Of a stretch of 64,000 nucleotides of DNA, positions 1 through 9,975 are shown one piece after another. The notes under the pieces are model-generated. The model saw nothing but the letters and a program-made list of their open reading frames with translations. It was not told where the DNA came from and made no database searches. Each line of letters opens with the position of its first letter. Position 1 is the stretch's first letter. A program made the position numbers and the translations under genes. Origin of the DNA: Tupaia tana (taxonomy: Eukaryota; Chordata; Mammalia; Scandentia; Tupaiidae); contig JAKSZU010000168.1 in assembly GCA_026018925.1 (NCBI GenBank), positions 186,001 to 250,000 on the forward strand, written 5' to 3'.

Positions 1-311
1 TCTCTCTGCTCCTGTCTCCTCATTTTTTTTTTGGTAATTTTTCCTTTTTACGATTTTTTTAAAGGTAGAATTTCTCTCTGGCTCTCAGCTCCATCTTTTG
101 TTTTGTTAATAAGCCCTTCTGCTCCTTTCTCCCAGGCAGGAGAGTTGAGCCATTCTCTGAGAAGAATCCACATGGATACTGGGAACTAGATATTTCAGGC
201 ACAGGAGAAATGAAGATTTTCTACTCATAATTCAGCCTCCAGCAAGCAAAGCTAGTGTGGTAGGGAGCCCCTCTGGCCTTCTATCCCTGTCCCTGTGTCT
301 CTGAGGTCTCT
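1..311 (+). repeat. M1, L-type monomer, 5' truncated by window
   Basis: First monomer; its anchor would fall at position -2, so only two or three bases are missing. It is L-type (full GGCTCTCAGCTCC) with a ten-base T-tract and the common GAAGAATCC variant. It lacks the markers of M10 (ATGTAG, GGTCATTTTTTC), so it is not the equivalent of the last unit of the following 9-mer. The array therefore changes pattern at about 312, or the window opens just after a recombination junction. Confidence 0.9.
106..136 (+). other. Splice-acceptor-like element, present in nearly every monomer (example in M1)
   Basis: The + strand has TTAAT at 106-110, matching the loose vertebrate branch-point pattern with the candidate A at 109. 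A pyrimidine-rich tract follows (114-133), then CAG|G with the AG at 134-135, 26 bases after the candidate A. This is a good match to a vertebrate 3' splice site and is kept in almost all copies. It is broken in a few, for example CCCATGCAGG in M15, CTCAAAGGCAGG in M37 and CCCAAGCAGG in M72. No strong 5' splice site is obvious. Whether it is used is unknown. Confidence 0.6.
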
Positions 312-3117
312 GTGTCTCTCTGCTCCTGTCTCCTCATTTTTTTTTGGTAATTTTTCCTTTTTACGATTTTTTTAAAGGTAGAATTTCTCTCTGGCTCTCA
401 GCTCCATCTTTTGTTTTGTTAATAAGTCCTTCTGCTCCTTTCTCCCAGGCAGGAGAGTTGAGCCATTCTCTGAGAAGTATCCACATGGATACTGGGATCT
501 AGATATTTCAGGCACAGGAGAAATGAAGATTTTCTACTCATAATTCAGCCTCCAGCAAGCAAAGCTAGTGTGGTAGGGAGCCCCTCTGGCCTTCTATCCC
601 TGTCCCTGTGTCTCTGAGGTCTGTCTGTCTCTCTGCTCCTATCTCCTCATTTTTTTTTTGGTAATTTTTCCTTTTTACAATTTTTTTAAAAGTAGAATTT
701 CTCTCTGGCTCCATCTTTTGTTTTGTTAATAAGCCCTTCTGCTCCTTTCTCCCAGGCAGGAGAGTTGAGCCATTCTCTGAGAATAATCCACATGGATACT
801 GGAAACTAGAAATTTCAGGCACAGGAGAAATGAAGATTTTCTACTCATAATTCAGCCTCCAGCAAGCAAAGCTAGTGTGGTAGGGAGCCCCTCTGGCCTT
901 CTATCCCTGTCCCTGTGTCTCTGAGGTCTCTGTGTCTCTCTGCTCCTGTCTCCTCATTTTTTTTTGGTAATTTTTCCTTTTTACGATTTTTTTAAAGGTA
1001 GAATTTCCCTCTGGCTCTCAGTTACATCTTTTGTTTTGTTAATAAGACCTTCTGCTCCTTTCTCCCAGGCAGGAGAGTTGAGCCATTCTCTGAAAAGAAT
1101 CCACATGGATACTGGGAACTAGATATTTCAGGCACAGGAGAAATGAAGATTTTCTACTCATAATTCAGCCTCCAGCAAGCAAAGCTAGTGTGGTAGGGAG
1201 CCCCTCTGGCCTTCTATCCCTGTCCCTGTGTCTCTGAGGTCTCTGTGTCTCTCTGCTCCTGTCTCCTCATTTTTTTTTGGTAATTTTTCCTTTTTACGAT
1301 TTTTTTAAAGGTAGAATTTCTCTTTGCCTCTCAGCTCCATCTTTTGTTTTGTTAATAAGCCCTTCTGCTCCTTTCTCCCAGGCAGGAGAGTTGAGCCATT
1401 CTCTGAGAAGTATCCACATGGATACTGGGAACTAGATATTTCAGGCACAGGAGAAATGAAGATTTTCTACTCATAATTGAGCCTCCAGCAAGCAAAGCTA
1501 GTGTGGTAGGGAGCCCCTCTGGCCTTCTATCCCTGTCCCTGTGTCTCTGAGGTCTCTGTGTCTCTCTGCTCCTGTCTCCTCATTTTTTTTTGGTAATTTT
1601 TCCTTTTTACGATTTTTTTAATGGTAGAATTTCTCTCTGGCTCTCAGCTCCATCTTTTGTTTTGTTAATAAGCCCTTCTGCTCCTTTCTCCCAGGCAGGA
1701 GAGTTGAGCCATTCTCTGAGAAGAATCCACATGGATACTAGGAACTAGATATTTCAGGCACAGGAGAAATGAAGATTATCTACTCATAATTCAGCCTCCA
1801 GCAAGCAAAGCTACTGCGGTAGAGAGCCCCTCTGGCCTTCAATCCCTGTCCCTGTGTCTCTGAGGTCTCTGTGTCTCTCTGCTCCTGTCTCCTCATTTTT
1901 TTTTGGGTAATTTTTCCTTTTTACGATTTTTTTAAAGGTAGAATTTCTCTCTGGCTCTCAGCTCCATCTTTTGTTTTGTTAATAAGCCCTTCTGCTCCTT
2001 TCTCCCAGGCAGGAGAATTGAGCCATTCTCTGAGAAGTATCCACATGGGTACTGGGAACTAGATATTTCAGGCACAGGAGAAATGAAGATTTTCTACTCA
2101 TAATTCAGCCTCCAGCAAGCAAAGCTAGTGTGGTAGGGAGCCCCTCTGGCCTTCTATCCCTGTCCCTGTGTCTCTGAGGTCTCTGTGTCTCTCTGCTCCT
2201 GTCTCCTCATTTTATTTTGGTAATTTTTCCTTTTTACGATTTTTTTAAAGGTAGAATTTCTCTCTGGCTCTCAGCTCCATCTTTTGTTTTGTTAATAAGC
2301 ACTTCTGCTCTTTTCTCCCAGGTAGGAGAGTTGAGCCATTCTCTGAGAAGAATCCACATGGATACTGGGAACTAGATATTTCAGGCACAGGAGATAAGAA
2401 GATTTTCTACTCATAATTCAGCCTCCAGCAAGCAAAGCTAGTGTGGTAGGGAGCCCCTCTGGCCTTCTATCCCTGTCCCTGTGTCTCTGAGGTCTCTCTG
2501 TCTCTCTGCTCCTATCTCCTCATTTTTTTTTTGGTAATTTTTCCTTTTTACAATTTTTTTAAAGGTAGAATTTCTCTCTAGCTCAATCTTTTGTTTTGTT
2601 AATAAGCCCTTCTGCTCCTTTCTCCCAGGCAGGAGAGTTGAGCCATTCTCTGAGAAGAATCCACATGGATACTGGGAACTAGATATTTCAGGCACAGGAG
2701 AAATGAAGATTTTCTACTCATAATTCAGCCTCCAGCAAGCAAAGCTAGTGTGGTAGGGAGCCCCTCTGGCCTTCTATCTCTCTCCCTGTGTCTCTGAGGT
2801 CTCTGTGTCTCTGTGCTCCTGTCTCCTCAAATTTTTTTGGTCATTTTTTCTTTTTACGATTTTTTTAAATGTAGAATTTCTCTCTGGCTCTCAGCTCCAT
2901 CTTTTGTTTTGTTAATAAGCCCTTCTGCTCCTTTCTCCCAGGCAGGAGAGTTGAGCCATTATCTGAGAAGAATCCACATGGATACTGGGAACTAGATATT
3001 TCAGGCACAGGAGAAATGAAGATTTTCTACTCATAATTGAGCCTCCAGCAAGCAAAGCTAGTGTGGTAGGGAGCCCCTCTGGCCTTCTATCCCTGTCCCT
3101 GTGTCTCTGAGGTCTCT
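312..3117 (+). repeat. 9-monomer HOR, copy A (M2-M10)
   Basis: Nine monomers with anchors 312, 625(S), 932, 1245, 1558, 1871, 2185, 2498(S), 2805. They match the next nine in the same order. Shared markers: GGGATCTAG in M2; GGTCTGTCTGTC with TACAATT and AAAAGTAG in S monomer M3; CAGTTACATC in M4; TCTTTGCCTC in M5; AAGATTATC with a GTAGAGAGCC tail in M6; ACATGGGTACTGG in M7; CATTTTATTTTGG with GGTAGGAG and GATAAGAAG in M8; a second S monomer, M9; AAATGTAG and GGTCATTTTTTC in M10. Copies A and B differ only by scattered changes, for example CTACTGCGG in A against CTAGTGCGG in B. Confidence 0.92.
709..712 (+). other. 7-bp deletion site defining S-type monomers (example in M3)
   Basis: L monomers read GGCTCTCAGCTCCATC; S monomers read GGCTCCATC. 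The lost seven bases equal one copy of a direct repeat GCTC plus the TCA between the two copies, the classic product of replication slippage. S anchors: 625, 2498, 3432, 5306, 6241, 7801, 8733, 9976, 11220, 13091, 15275, 17771, 18706, 19327, 20575, 21819, 23376, 23993, 25237, 26166, 27096, 28024, 28642, 29886, 30506, 32375, 32995, 35804, 36419, 38604, 39221, 40466, 42336, 43268, 43883, 45128, 46372, 47620, 48552, 49801, 50734, 53231, 53849, 55095, 56657, 58529, 59145, 60391, 61635, 62882, 63814. Confidence 0.9.
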
Positions 3118-5926
3118 GTGTCTCTCTGCTCCTGTCTCCTCATTTTTTTTTTGGTAATTTTTCCTTTTTACGATTTTTTTAAAGGTAGAATTTCTCTCTG
3201 GCTCTCAGCTCCATCTTTTGTTTTGTTAATAAGCCCTTCTGCTCCTTTCTCCCAGGCAGGAGAGTTGAGCCATTCTCTGAGAAGTATCCACATGGATACT
3301 GGGATCTAGATATTTCAGGCACAGGAGAAATGAAGATTTTCTACTCATAATTCAGCCTCCAGCAAGCAAAGCTAGTGTGGTAGGGAGCCCCTCTGGCCTT
3401 CTATCCCTGTCCCTGTGTCTCTGAGGTCTGTCTGTCTCTCTGCTCCTATCTCCTCATTTTTTTTTTGGTAATTTTTCCTTTTTACAATTTTTTTAAAAGT
3501 AGAATTTCTCTCTGGCTCCATCTTTTGTTTTGTTAATAAGCCCTTCTGCTCCTTTCTCCCAGGCAGGAGAGTTGAGCCATTCTCTGAGAATAATCCACAT
3601 GGATACTGGAAACTAGAAATTTCAGGCACAGGAGAAATGAAGATTTTCTACTCATAATTCAGCCTCCAGCAAGCAAAGCTAGTGTGGTAGGGAGCCCCTC
3701 TGGCCTTCTATCCCTGTCCCTGTGTCTCTGAGGTCTCTGTGTCTCTCTGCTCCTGTCTCCTCATTTTTTTTTTGGTAATTTTTCCTTTTTACGATTTTTT
3801 TAAAGGTAGAATTTCCCTCTGGCTCTCAGTTACATCTTTTGTTTTGTTAATAAGACCTTCTGCTCCTTTCTCCCAGGCAGGAGAGTTGAGCCATTCTCTG
3901 AAAAGAATCCACATGGATACTGGGAACTAGATATTTCAGGCACAGGAGAAATGAAGATTTTCTACTCATAATTCAGCCTCCAGCAAGCAAAGCTAGTGTG
4001 GTAGGGAGCCCCTCTGGCCTTCTATCCCTGTCCCTGTGTCTCTGAGGTCTCTGTGTCTCTCTGCTCCTGTCTCCTCATTTTTTTTTGGTAATTTTTCCTT
4101 TTTACGATTTTTTTAAAGGTAGAATTTCTCTTTGCCTCTCAGCTCCATCTTTTGTTTTGTTAATAAGCCCTTCTGCTCCTTTCTCCCAGGCAGGAGAGTT
4201 GAGCCATTCTCTGAGAAGTATCCACATGGATACTGGGAACTAGATATTTCAGGCACAGGAGAAATGAAGATTTTCTACTCATAATTGAGCCTCCAGCAAG
4301 CAAAGCTAGTGTGGTAGGGAGCCCCTCTGGCCTTCTATCCCTGTCCCTGTGTCTCTGAGGTCTCTGTGTCTCTCTGCTCCTGTCTCCTCATTTTTTTTTG
4401 GTAATTTTTCCTTTTTACGATTTTTTTAATGGTAGAATTTCTCTCTGGCTCTCAGCTCCATCTTTTGTTTTGTTAATAAGCCCTTCTGCTCCTTTCTCCC
4501 ATGCAGGAGAGTTGAGCCATTCTCTGAGAAGAATCCACATGGATACTAGGAACTAGATATTTCAGGCACAGGAGAAATGAAGATTATCTACTCATAATTC
4601 AGCCTCCAGCAAGCAAAGCTAGTGCGGTAGAGAGCCCCTCTGGCCTTCAATCCCTGTCCCTGTGTCTCTGAGGTCTCTGTGTCTCTCTGCTCCTGTCTCC
4701 TCATTTTTTTTTGGGTAATTTTTCCTTTTTACGATTTTTTTAAAGGTAGAATTTCTCTCTGGCTCTCAGCTCCATCTTTTGTTTTGTTAATAAGCCCTTC
4801 TGCTCCTTTCTCCCAGGCAGGAGAATTGAGCCATTCTCTGAGAAGTATCCACATGGGTACTGGGAACTAGATATTTCAGGCACAGGAGAAATGAAGATTT
4901 TCTACTCATAATTCAGCCTCCAGCAAGCAAAGCTAGTGTGGTAGGGAGCCCCTCTGGCCTTCTATCCCTGTCCCTGTGTCTCTGAGGTCTCTGTGTCTCT
5001 CTGCTCCTGTCTCCTCATTTTATTTTGGTAATTTTTCCTTTTTACGATTTTTTTAAAGGTAGAATTTCTCTCTGGCTCTCAGCTCCATCTTTTGTTTTGT
5101 TAATAAGCACTTCTGCTCTTTTCTCCCAGGTAGGAGAGTTGAGCCATTCTCTGAGAAGAATCCACATGGATACTGGGAACTAGATATTTCAGGCACAGGA
5201 GATAAGAAGATTTTCTACTCATAATTCAGCCTCCAGCAAGCAAAGCTAGTGTGGTAGGGAGCCCCTCTGGCCTTCTATCCCTGTCCCTGTGTCTCTGAGG
5301 TCTCTCTGTCTCTCTGCTCCTATCTCCTCATTTTTTTTTTGGTAATTTTTCCTTTTTACAATTTTTTTAAAGGTAGAATTTCTCTCTGGCTCAATCTTTT
5401 GTTTTGTTAATAAGCCCTTCTGCTCCTTTCTTCCAGGCAGGTGAGTTGAGCCATTCTCTGAGAAGAATCCACATGGATACTGGGAACTAGATATTTCAGG
5501 CACAGGAGAAATGAAGATTTTCTACTCATAATTCAGCCTCCAGGAAGCAAAGCTAGTGTGGTAGGGAGCCCCTCTGGCCTTCTATCTCTCTCCCTGTGTC
5601 TCTGAGGTCTCTGTGTCTCTCTGCTGCTGTCTCCTCAATTTTTTTTTGGTCATTTTTTCTATTTACGATTTTTTTAAATGTAGAATTTCTCTCTGGCTCT
5701 CAGCTCCATCTTTTGTTTTGTTAATAAGCCCTTCTGCTCCTTTCTCCCAGGCAGGAGAGTTGAGCCATTCTCTGAGAAGAATCCACATGGATACTGGGAA
5801 CTAGATATTTCAGGCACAGGAGAAATGAAGATTTTCTACTCATAATTCAGCCTCCAGCAAGCAAAGCTAGTGTGGTAGGGAGCCCCTCTGGCCTTCTATC
5901 CCTGTCCCTGTGTCTCTGAGGTCTCT
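3118..5926 (+). repeat. 9-monomer HOR, copy B (M11-M19)
   Basis: Anchors 3118, 3432(S), 3739, 4053, 4366, 4679, 4993, 5306(S), 5613. Each is 2,806-2,808 bp after its counterpart in copy A, with the same diagnostic variants in the same order. Private changes include CCCATGCAGG in M15 (about 4498-4507), where the splice-like CAG is altered, and CTGCTGCTG at the start of M19. The following M20 and M21 still resemble M11 and M12, but M22 does not, so a third copy starts and then decays into the mosaic region. Confidence 0.92.
3283..3300. other. Small inverted repeat AGTATCC-ACAT-GGATACT (example in M11)
   Basis: Seven-base arms with a four-base ACAT loop form a perfect inverted repeat in every monomer with the GAAGTATCC variant and GGATACT. 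In the commoner GAAGAATCC monomers one base pair is lost, and in the GGATCCTGG and GGACACTGG variants another. A second short palindrome, TTCTCTGAGAA, lies just upstream. The arms are too short for a stable cruciform alone; a protein-binding site is possible but not shown. Confidence 0.6.
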
Positions 5927-7175
5927 GTGTCTCTCTGCTCCTGTCTCCTCATTTTTTTTTTGGTAATTTTTCCTTTTTACGATTTTTTTAAAGGTAGAAT
6001 TTCTCTCTGGCTCTCAGCTCCATCTTTTGTTTTGTTAATAAGCCCTTCTGCACCTTTCTCCCAGGCAGGAGAGTTGAGCCATTCTCTGAGAAGTATCCAC
6101 ATGGATACTGGGAACTAGATATTTCAGGCACAGGAGAAATGAAGATTTTCTACTCATAATTCAGCCTTCAGCAAGGAAAGCTAGTGTGGTAGGGAGCCCC
6201 TCTGGCCTTCTATCTCTGTCCCTGTGTCTCTGAGGTCTGTCTGTCTCTCTGCTCCTATCTCCTCATTTTTTTTTTGGTAATTTTTCCTTTTTACAATTTT
6301 TTTAAAGGTAGAATTTCTCTGGCTCCATCTTTTGTTTTGTTAATAAGCCCTTCTGCTCCTTTCTCCCAGGCAGGAGAGTTGAGCCATTCTCTGAGAAGAA
6401 TCCACATGGATACTGGGAACTAGAAATTTCAGGCATAGGAGAAATGAAGATTTTCTACTCATAATTCAGCCTCCAGCAAGCAAAGCTAGTGTGGTAGGGA
6501 GCCCCTCTGGCCTTCTATCCCTGTCCCTGTGTCTCTGAGGACTCTGTGTCTCTCTGCTCCTGTCTCCTCATTTTTTTTTTTTTGGTAATTTTTCCTTTTT
6601 ACGATTTTTTTAAAGGTAGAATTTCTCTCTGGCTCTCAGCTCCATCTTTTGTTTTGTTAATAAGCCCTTCTGCTCCTTTCTCCCAGGCAGGAGAGTTGAG
6701 CCATTCTCTGAGAAGTATCCACATGGGTACTGGGAAATATATATTTCAGGCACAGAAGAAATGAAGATTTTCTACTCATAATTCAGCCTCCACCAAGCAA
6801 AGCTAGTGTGGTAGGGAGCCCCTCTGGCCTTCTATCCCTGTTCCTGTGTCTCTGAGGTCTCTGTGTCTCTCTGCTCCTGTCTCCTCATTTTTTTTTGGTA
6901 ATTTTTCTTTTTTACGATTTTTTAAAAGGTAGAATTTCTCTCTGGCTCTCAGCTCCATCTTTTGTTTTGTTAATAAGCACTTCTGCTCTTTTCTCCCAGG
7001 TAGGAGAGTTGAGCCATTCTCTGAGAAGAATCCACATGGATACTGGGAACTAGATATTTCAGGCACAGGAGATAAGAAGATTTTCTACTCATAATTCAGC
7101 CTCCAGCAAGCAAAGCTAGTGTGGTAGGGAGCCCCTCTGGCCTTCTATCCCTGTCCCTGTGTCTCTGAGGTCTCT
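5927..7175 (+). repeat. 4-monomer block M20-M23 (shared with 14961-16206)
   Basis: Anchors 5927, 6241(S), 6546, 6863. Markers are CTGCACCTTTCTCC in M20; an S monomer opening GGTCTGTCTG in M21; GAGGACTCTG and ACATGGGTACTGGG with CTCCACCAAGC in M22; and CTGTTCCTG with GCTCTTTTCTCCCAGGTAGG in M23. The same run occurs at 14961-16206, offset about 9,034 bp (29 monomers). M22 has an unusually long T-tract (12 T) and a GGGAAATATATATT variant that extends its incidental reading frame. Confidence 0.85.
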
Positions 7176-9975
7176 GTGTCTCTCTGCTCCTGTCTCCTCA
7201 ATTTTTTTTGGTAATTTTTCCTTTTTACGATTTTTTTAAAGATAGAATTTCTCTCTGGCTCTCAGCTCCATCTTTTGTTTTGTTAATAAGCCCTTCTGCT
7301 CCTTTCTCCCAGGCAGGAGAGTTGAACCATTCTCTGAGAAGTATCCACAGGGATACTGGGAACTACATATTTCAGGCACAGGAGAAATGAAGATTTTCTA
7401 CTCATAATTCAGCGTCCAACAAGCAAAGCTAGTGTGGTAGGGAGCCCCTCTGGCCTTCTATCCCTGTCCCTGTGTCTCTGAGGTCTCTGTGTTTCTCTGC
7501 TCCTGTCTCCTCATTTTTTTTGGTAATTTTTCCTTTTTACGATTTTGTTAAAGGTAGCATTTCTCTCTGGCTCTCAGCTCCATCTTTTGTTTTGTTAATA
7601 AGCCCTTCTGCTCCTTTCTCCCAGGCAGGAGAGTTGAGCCATTCTCTGAGAAGTATCCACATGGATACTGGGAACTAGATATTTCAGGCACAGGAGAAAT
7701 GAAGATTTTCTACTCATAATTCAGCCTTCAGCAAGCAAAGCTAGTGTGGTAGGGAGCCCCTCTGGCCTTCTATCCCTGTCCCTGTGTCTCTGAGGTCTGT
7801 CTGTCTCTCTGCTCCTGTCTCCTCATTTTTTTTTGGTAATTTTTCCTTTTTACAATTTTTTTAAAGGTAGAATTTCTCTCTGGCTCCATCTTTTGTTTTG
7901 TTAATAAGCCCTTCTGCTCCTTTCTCCCAGGCAGGAGAGTTGAGCCATTCTCTGAGAAGAATCCACATGGATACTGGGAACTAGAAATTTCAGGCACAGG
8001 AGAAATGAAGATTTTCTACTCATAATTCAGCCTCCAGCAAGCAAAGCTAGTGTGGTAGGGAGCCCCTCTGGCCTTCTATCCCTGTCCCTGTGTCTCTGAG
8101 GTCTCTGTGTCTCTCTGCTCCTGTCTCCTCATTTTTTTTTGGTAATTTTTCCTTTTTACGATTTTTTTAAAGGTAGAATTTCTCTCTGGCTCTCAGCTCC
8201 ATCTTTTGTTTTGTTAATAAGCCCTTCTGCTCCTTTCTCCCAGGCAGGAGAGTTGAGCCATTCTCTGAGAAGAATCCACATGGATACTGGGAACTAGATA
8301 TTTCAGGCACAGGAGAAATGAAGATTTTCTACTCATAATTCAGCCTCCAGCAAGCAAAGCTAGTGTGGTAGGGAGCCCCTCTGGCCTTCTATCCCTGTCC
8401 CTGTGTCTCTGAGGTCTCTGTGTCTCTCTGCTCCTGTCTCCCCATTTTTTTTTGGTAATTTTTCCTTTTTACGATTTTTTTAAAGGTAGAATTTCTCTCT
8501 GGCTATCAGCTCCATCTTTTGTTTTGTTAATAAGCCCTTCTGCTCCTTTCTCCCAGGCAGGAGAGTTGAGCCATTCTCTGAGAAGAATCCACATGGATAC
8601 TGGGAACTAGATATTTCAGGCACAGGAGAAATGAAGATTTTCTACTCATAATTCAGCCTCCAGCAAGCAAAGCTAGTGTGGTAGGGAGCCCCTCTGGCCT
8701 TCTATCCCTGTCCCTGTGTCTCTGAGGTCTCTGTGTCTCTCTGCTCCTGTCTCCTCATTTTTTTTTGGTAATTTTTCCTTTTTACGATTTTTTTAAAGGT
8801 AGAATTTCTCTCTGGCTCCATCTTTTGTTTTGTTAATAACCCCTTCTGCTCCTTTCTCCCAGGCAGGAGAGTTGAGCCATTCTCTGAGAAGAATCCACAT
8901 GGATACTGGGAACTAGATATTTCAGGCACAGGAGAAATGAAGATTTTCTACTCATAATTCAGCCTCCAGCAAGCAAAGCTAGTGTGGTAGGGAGCCCCTC
9001 TGGCCTTCTATCCCTGTCCCTGTGTCTCTGAGGTCTCTGTATCTCTCTGCTCCTGTCTCCTCATTTTTTTTGGTAATTTTTCCTTTTTACGATTTTTTTA
9101 AAGATAGAATTTCTCTCTGGCTCTCAGCTCCATCTTTTGTTTTGTTAATAAGCCCTTCTGCTACTTTCTCCCAGGCAGGAGAGTTGAACCATTCTCTGAG
9201 AAGTATCCACAGGGATACTGGGAACTACATATTTCAGGCACAGGAGAAATGAAGATTTTCTACTCATAATTCAGCCTCCAACAAGCAAAGCTAGTGTGGT
9301 AGGAGGCCCCTCTGGCCTTCTATCCCTGTCCCTGTGTCTCTGAGGTCTCTGTGTCTCTCTGCTCCTGTCTCCTCATTTTTTTTGGTAATTTTTCCTTTTT
9401 ACGATTTTGTTAAAGGTAGAATTTCTCTCTGGCTCTCAGCTCCATCTTTTGTTTTGTTAATAAGCCCTTCTGCTCCTTTCTCCCAGGCAGGAGAGTTGAG
9501 CCATTCTCTGAGAAGAATCCACATGGATACTGGGAACTAGATATTTCAGGCACAGGAGAAATGAAGATTTTCTACTCATAATTCAGCCTCCAGCAAGCAA
9601 AGCTAGTGTGGTAGGGAGCCCCTCTGGCCTTCTATCCCTGTCCCTGTGTCTCTGAGGTCTCTGTGTCTCTCTGCTCCTGTCTCCTCATTTTTTTTTGGTA
9701 ATTTTTCCTTTTTACGATTTTTTTAAAGGTAGAATTTCTCTCTGGCTCTCAGCTCCATCTTTTGTTTTGTTAATAAGCCCTTCTGCACCTTTCTCCCAGG
9801 CAGGAGAGTTGAGCCATTCTCTGAGAAGTATCCACATGGATACTGGGAACTAGATATTTCAGGCACAGGAGAAATGAAGATTTTCTACTCATAATTCAGC
9901 CTTCAGCAAGCAAAGCTAGTGTGGTAGGGAGCCCCTCTGGCCTTCTATCCCTTTCCCTGTGTCTCTGAGGTCTGT
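7176..9975 (+). repeat. Mosaic block M24-M32
   Basis: Anchors 7176, 7489, 7801(S), 8107, 8420, 8733(S), 9039, 9351, 9663. M24 and M30 share a distinctive subtype: AAAGATAGAATT, TTGAACC, CACAGGGATACTGG, AACTACATATTTC and CTCCAACAAGC. It recurs at M46 and M55. M28 carries TCTCCCCA with GGCTATCAG and M29 carries AATAACCCC; this pair recurs at M66-M67 and M70-M71. M25 and M31 carry GATTTTGTTAAAGG. No internal HOR period is evident; the block reads as a patchwork of subtypes used elsewhere. Confidence 0.8.

Noticed and set aside
25-45. Simple-sequence or transposon poly(A) tail origin for the T-tract
   Set aside because: The tract is short, sits inside every unit at a fixed place and has no flanking target-site duplication, so it is part of the monomer rather than a retroposon tail.
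153-168. Heat-shock element in ATTCTCTGAGAAGAAT
   Set aside because: TTC and GAA units are present, but the spacing between TTC and GAA is five bases rather than two, so it is not a canonical element.
3118-3309. Recurrent 60-82-codon plus-strand frames, many opening with GTG, hydrophobic in appearance, one per L monomer
   Set aside because: They are the same stretch of satellite read over and over. Hydrophobic residues come from the T-rich tracts, most starts are not ATG, the frames break whenever T-tract length changes, and there is no promoter or Kozak context.
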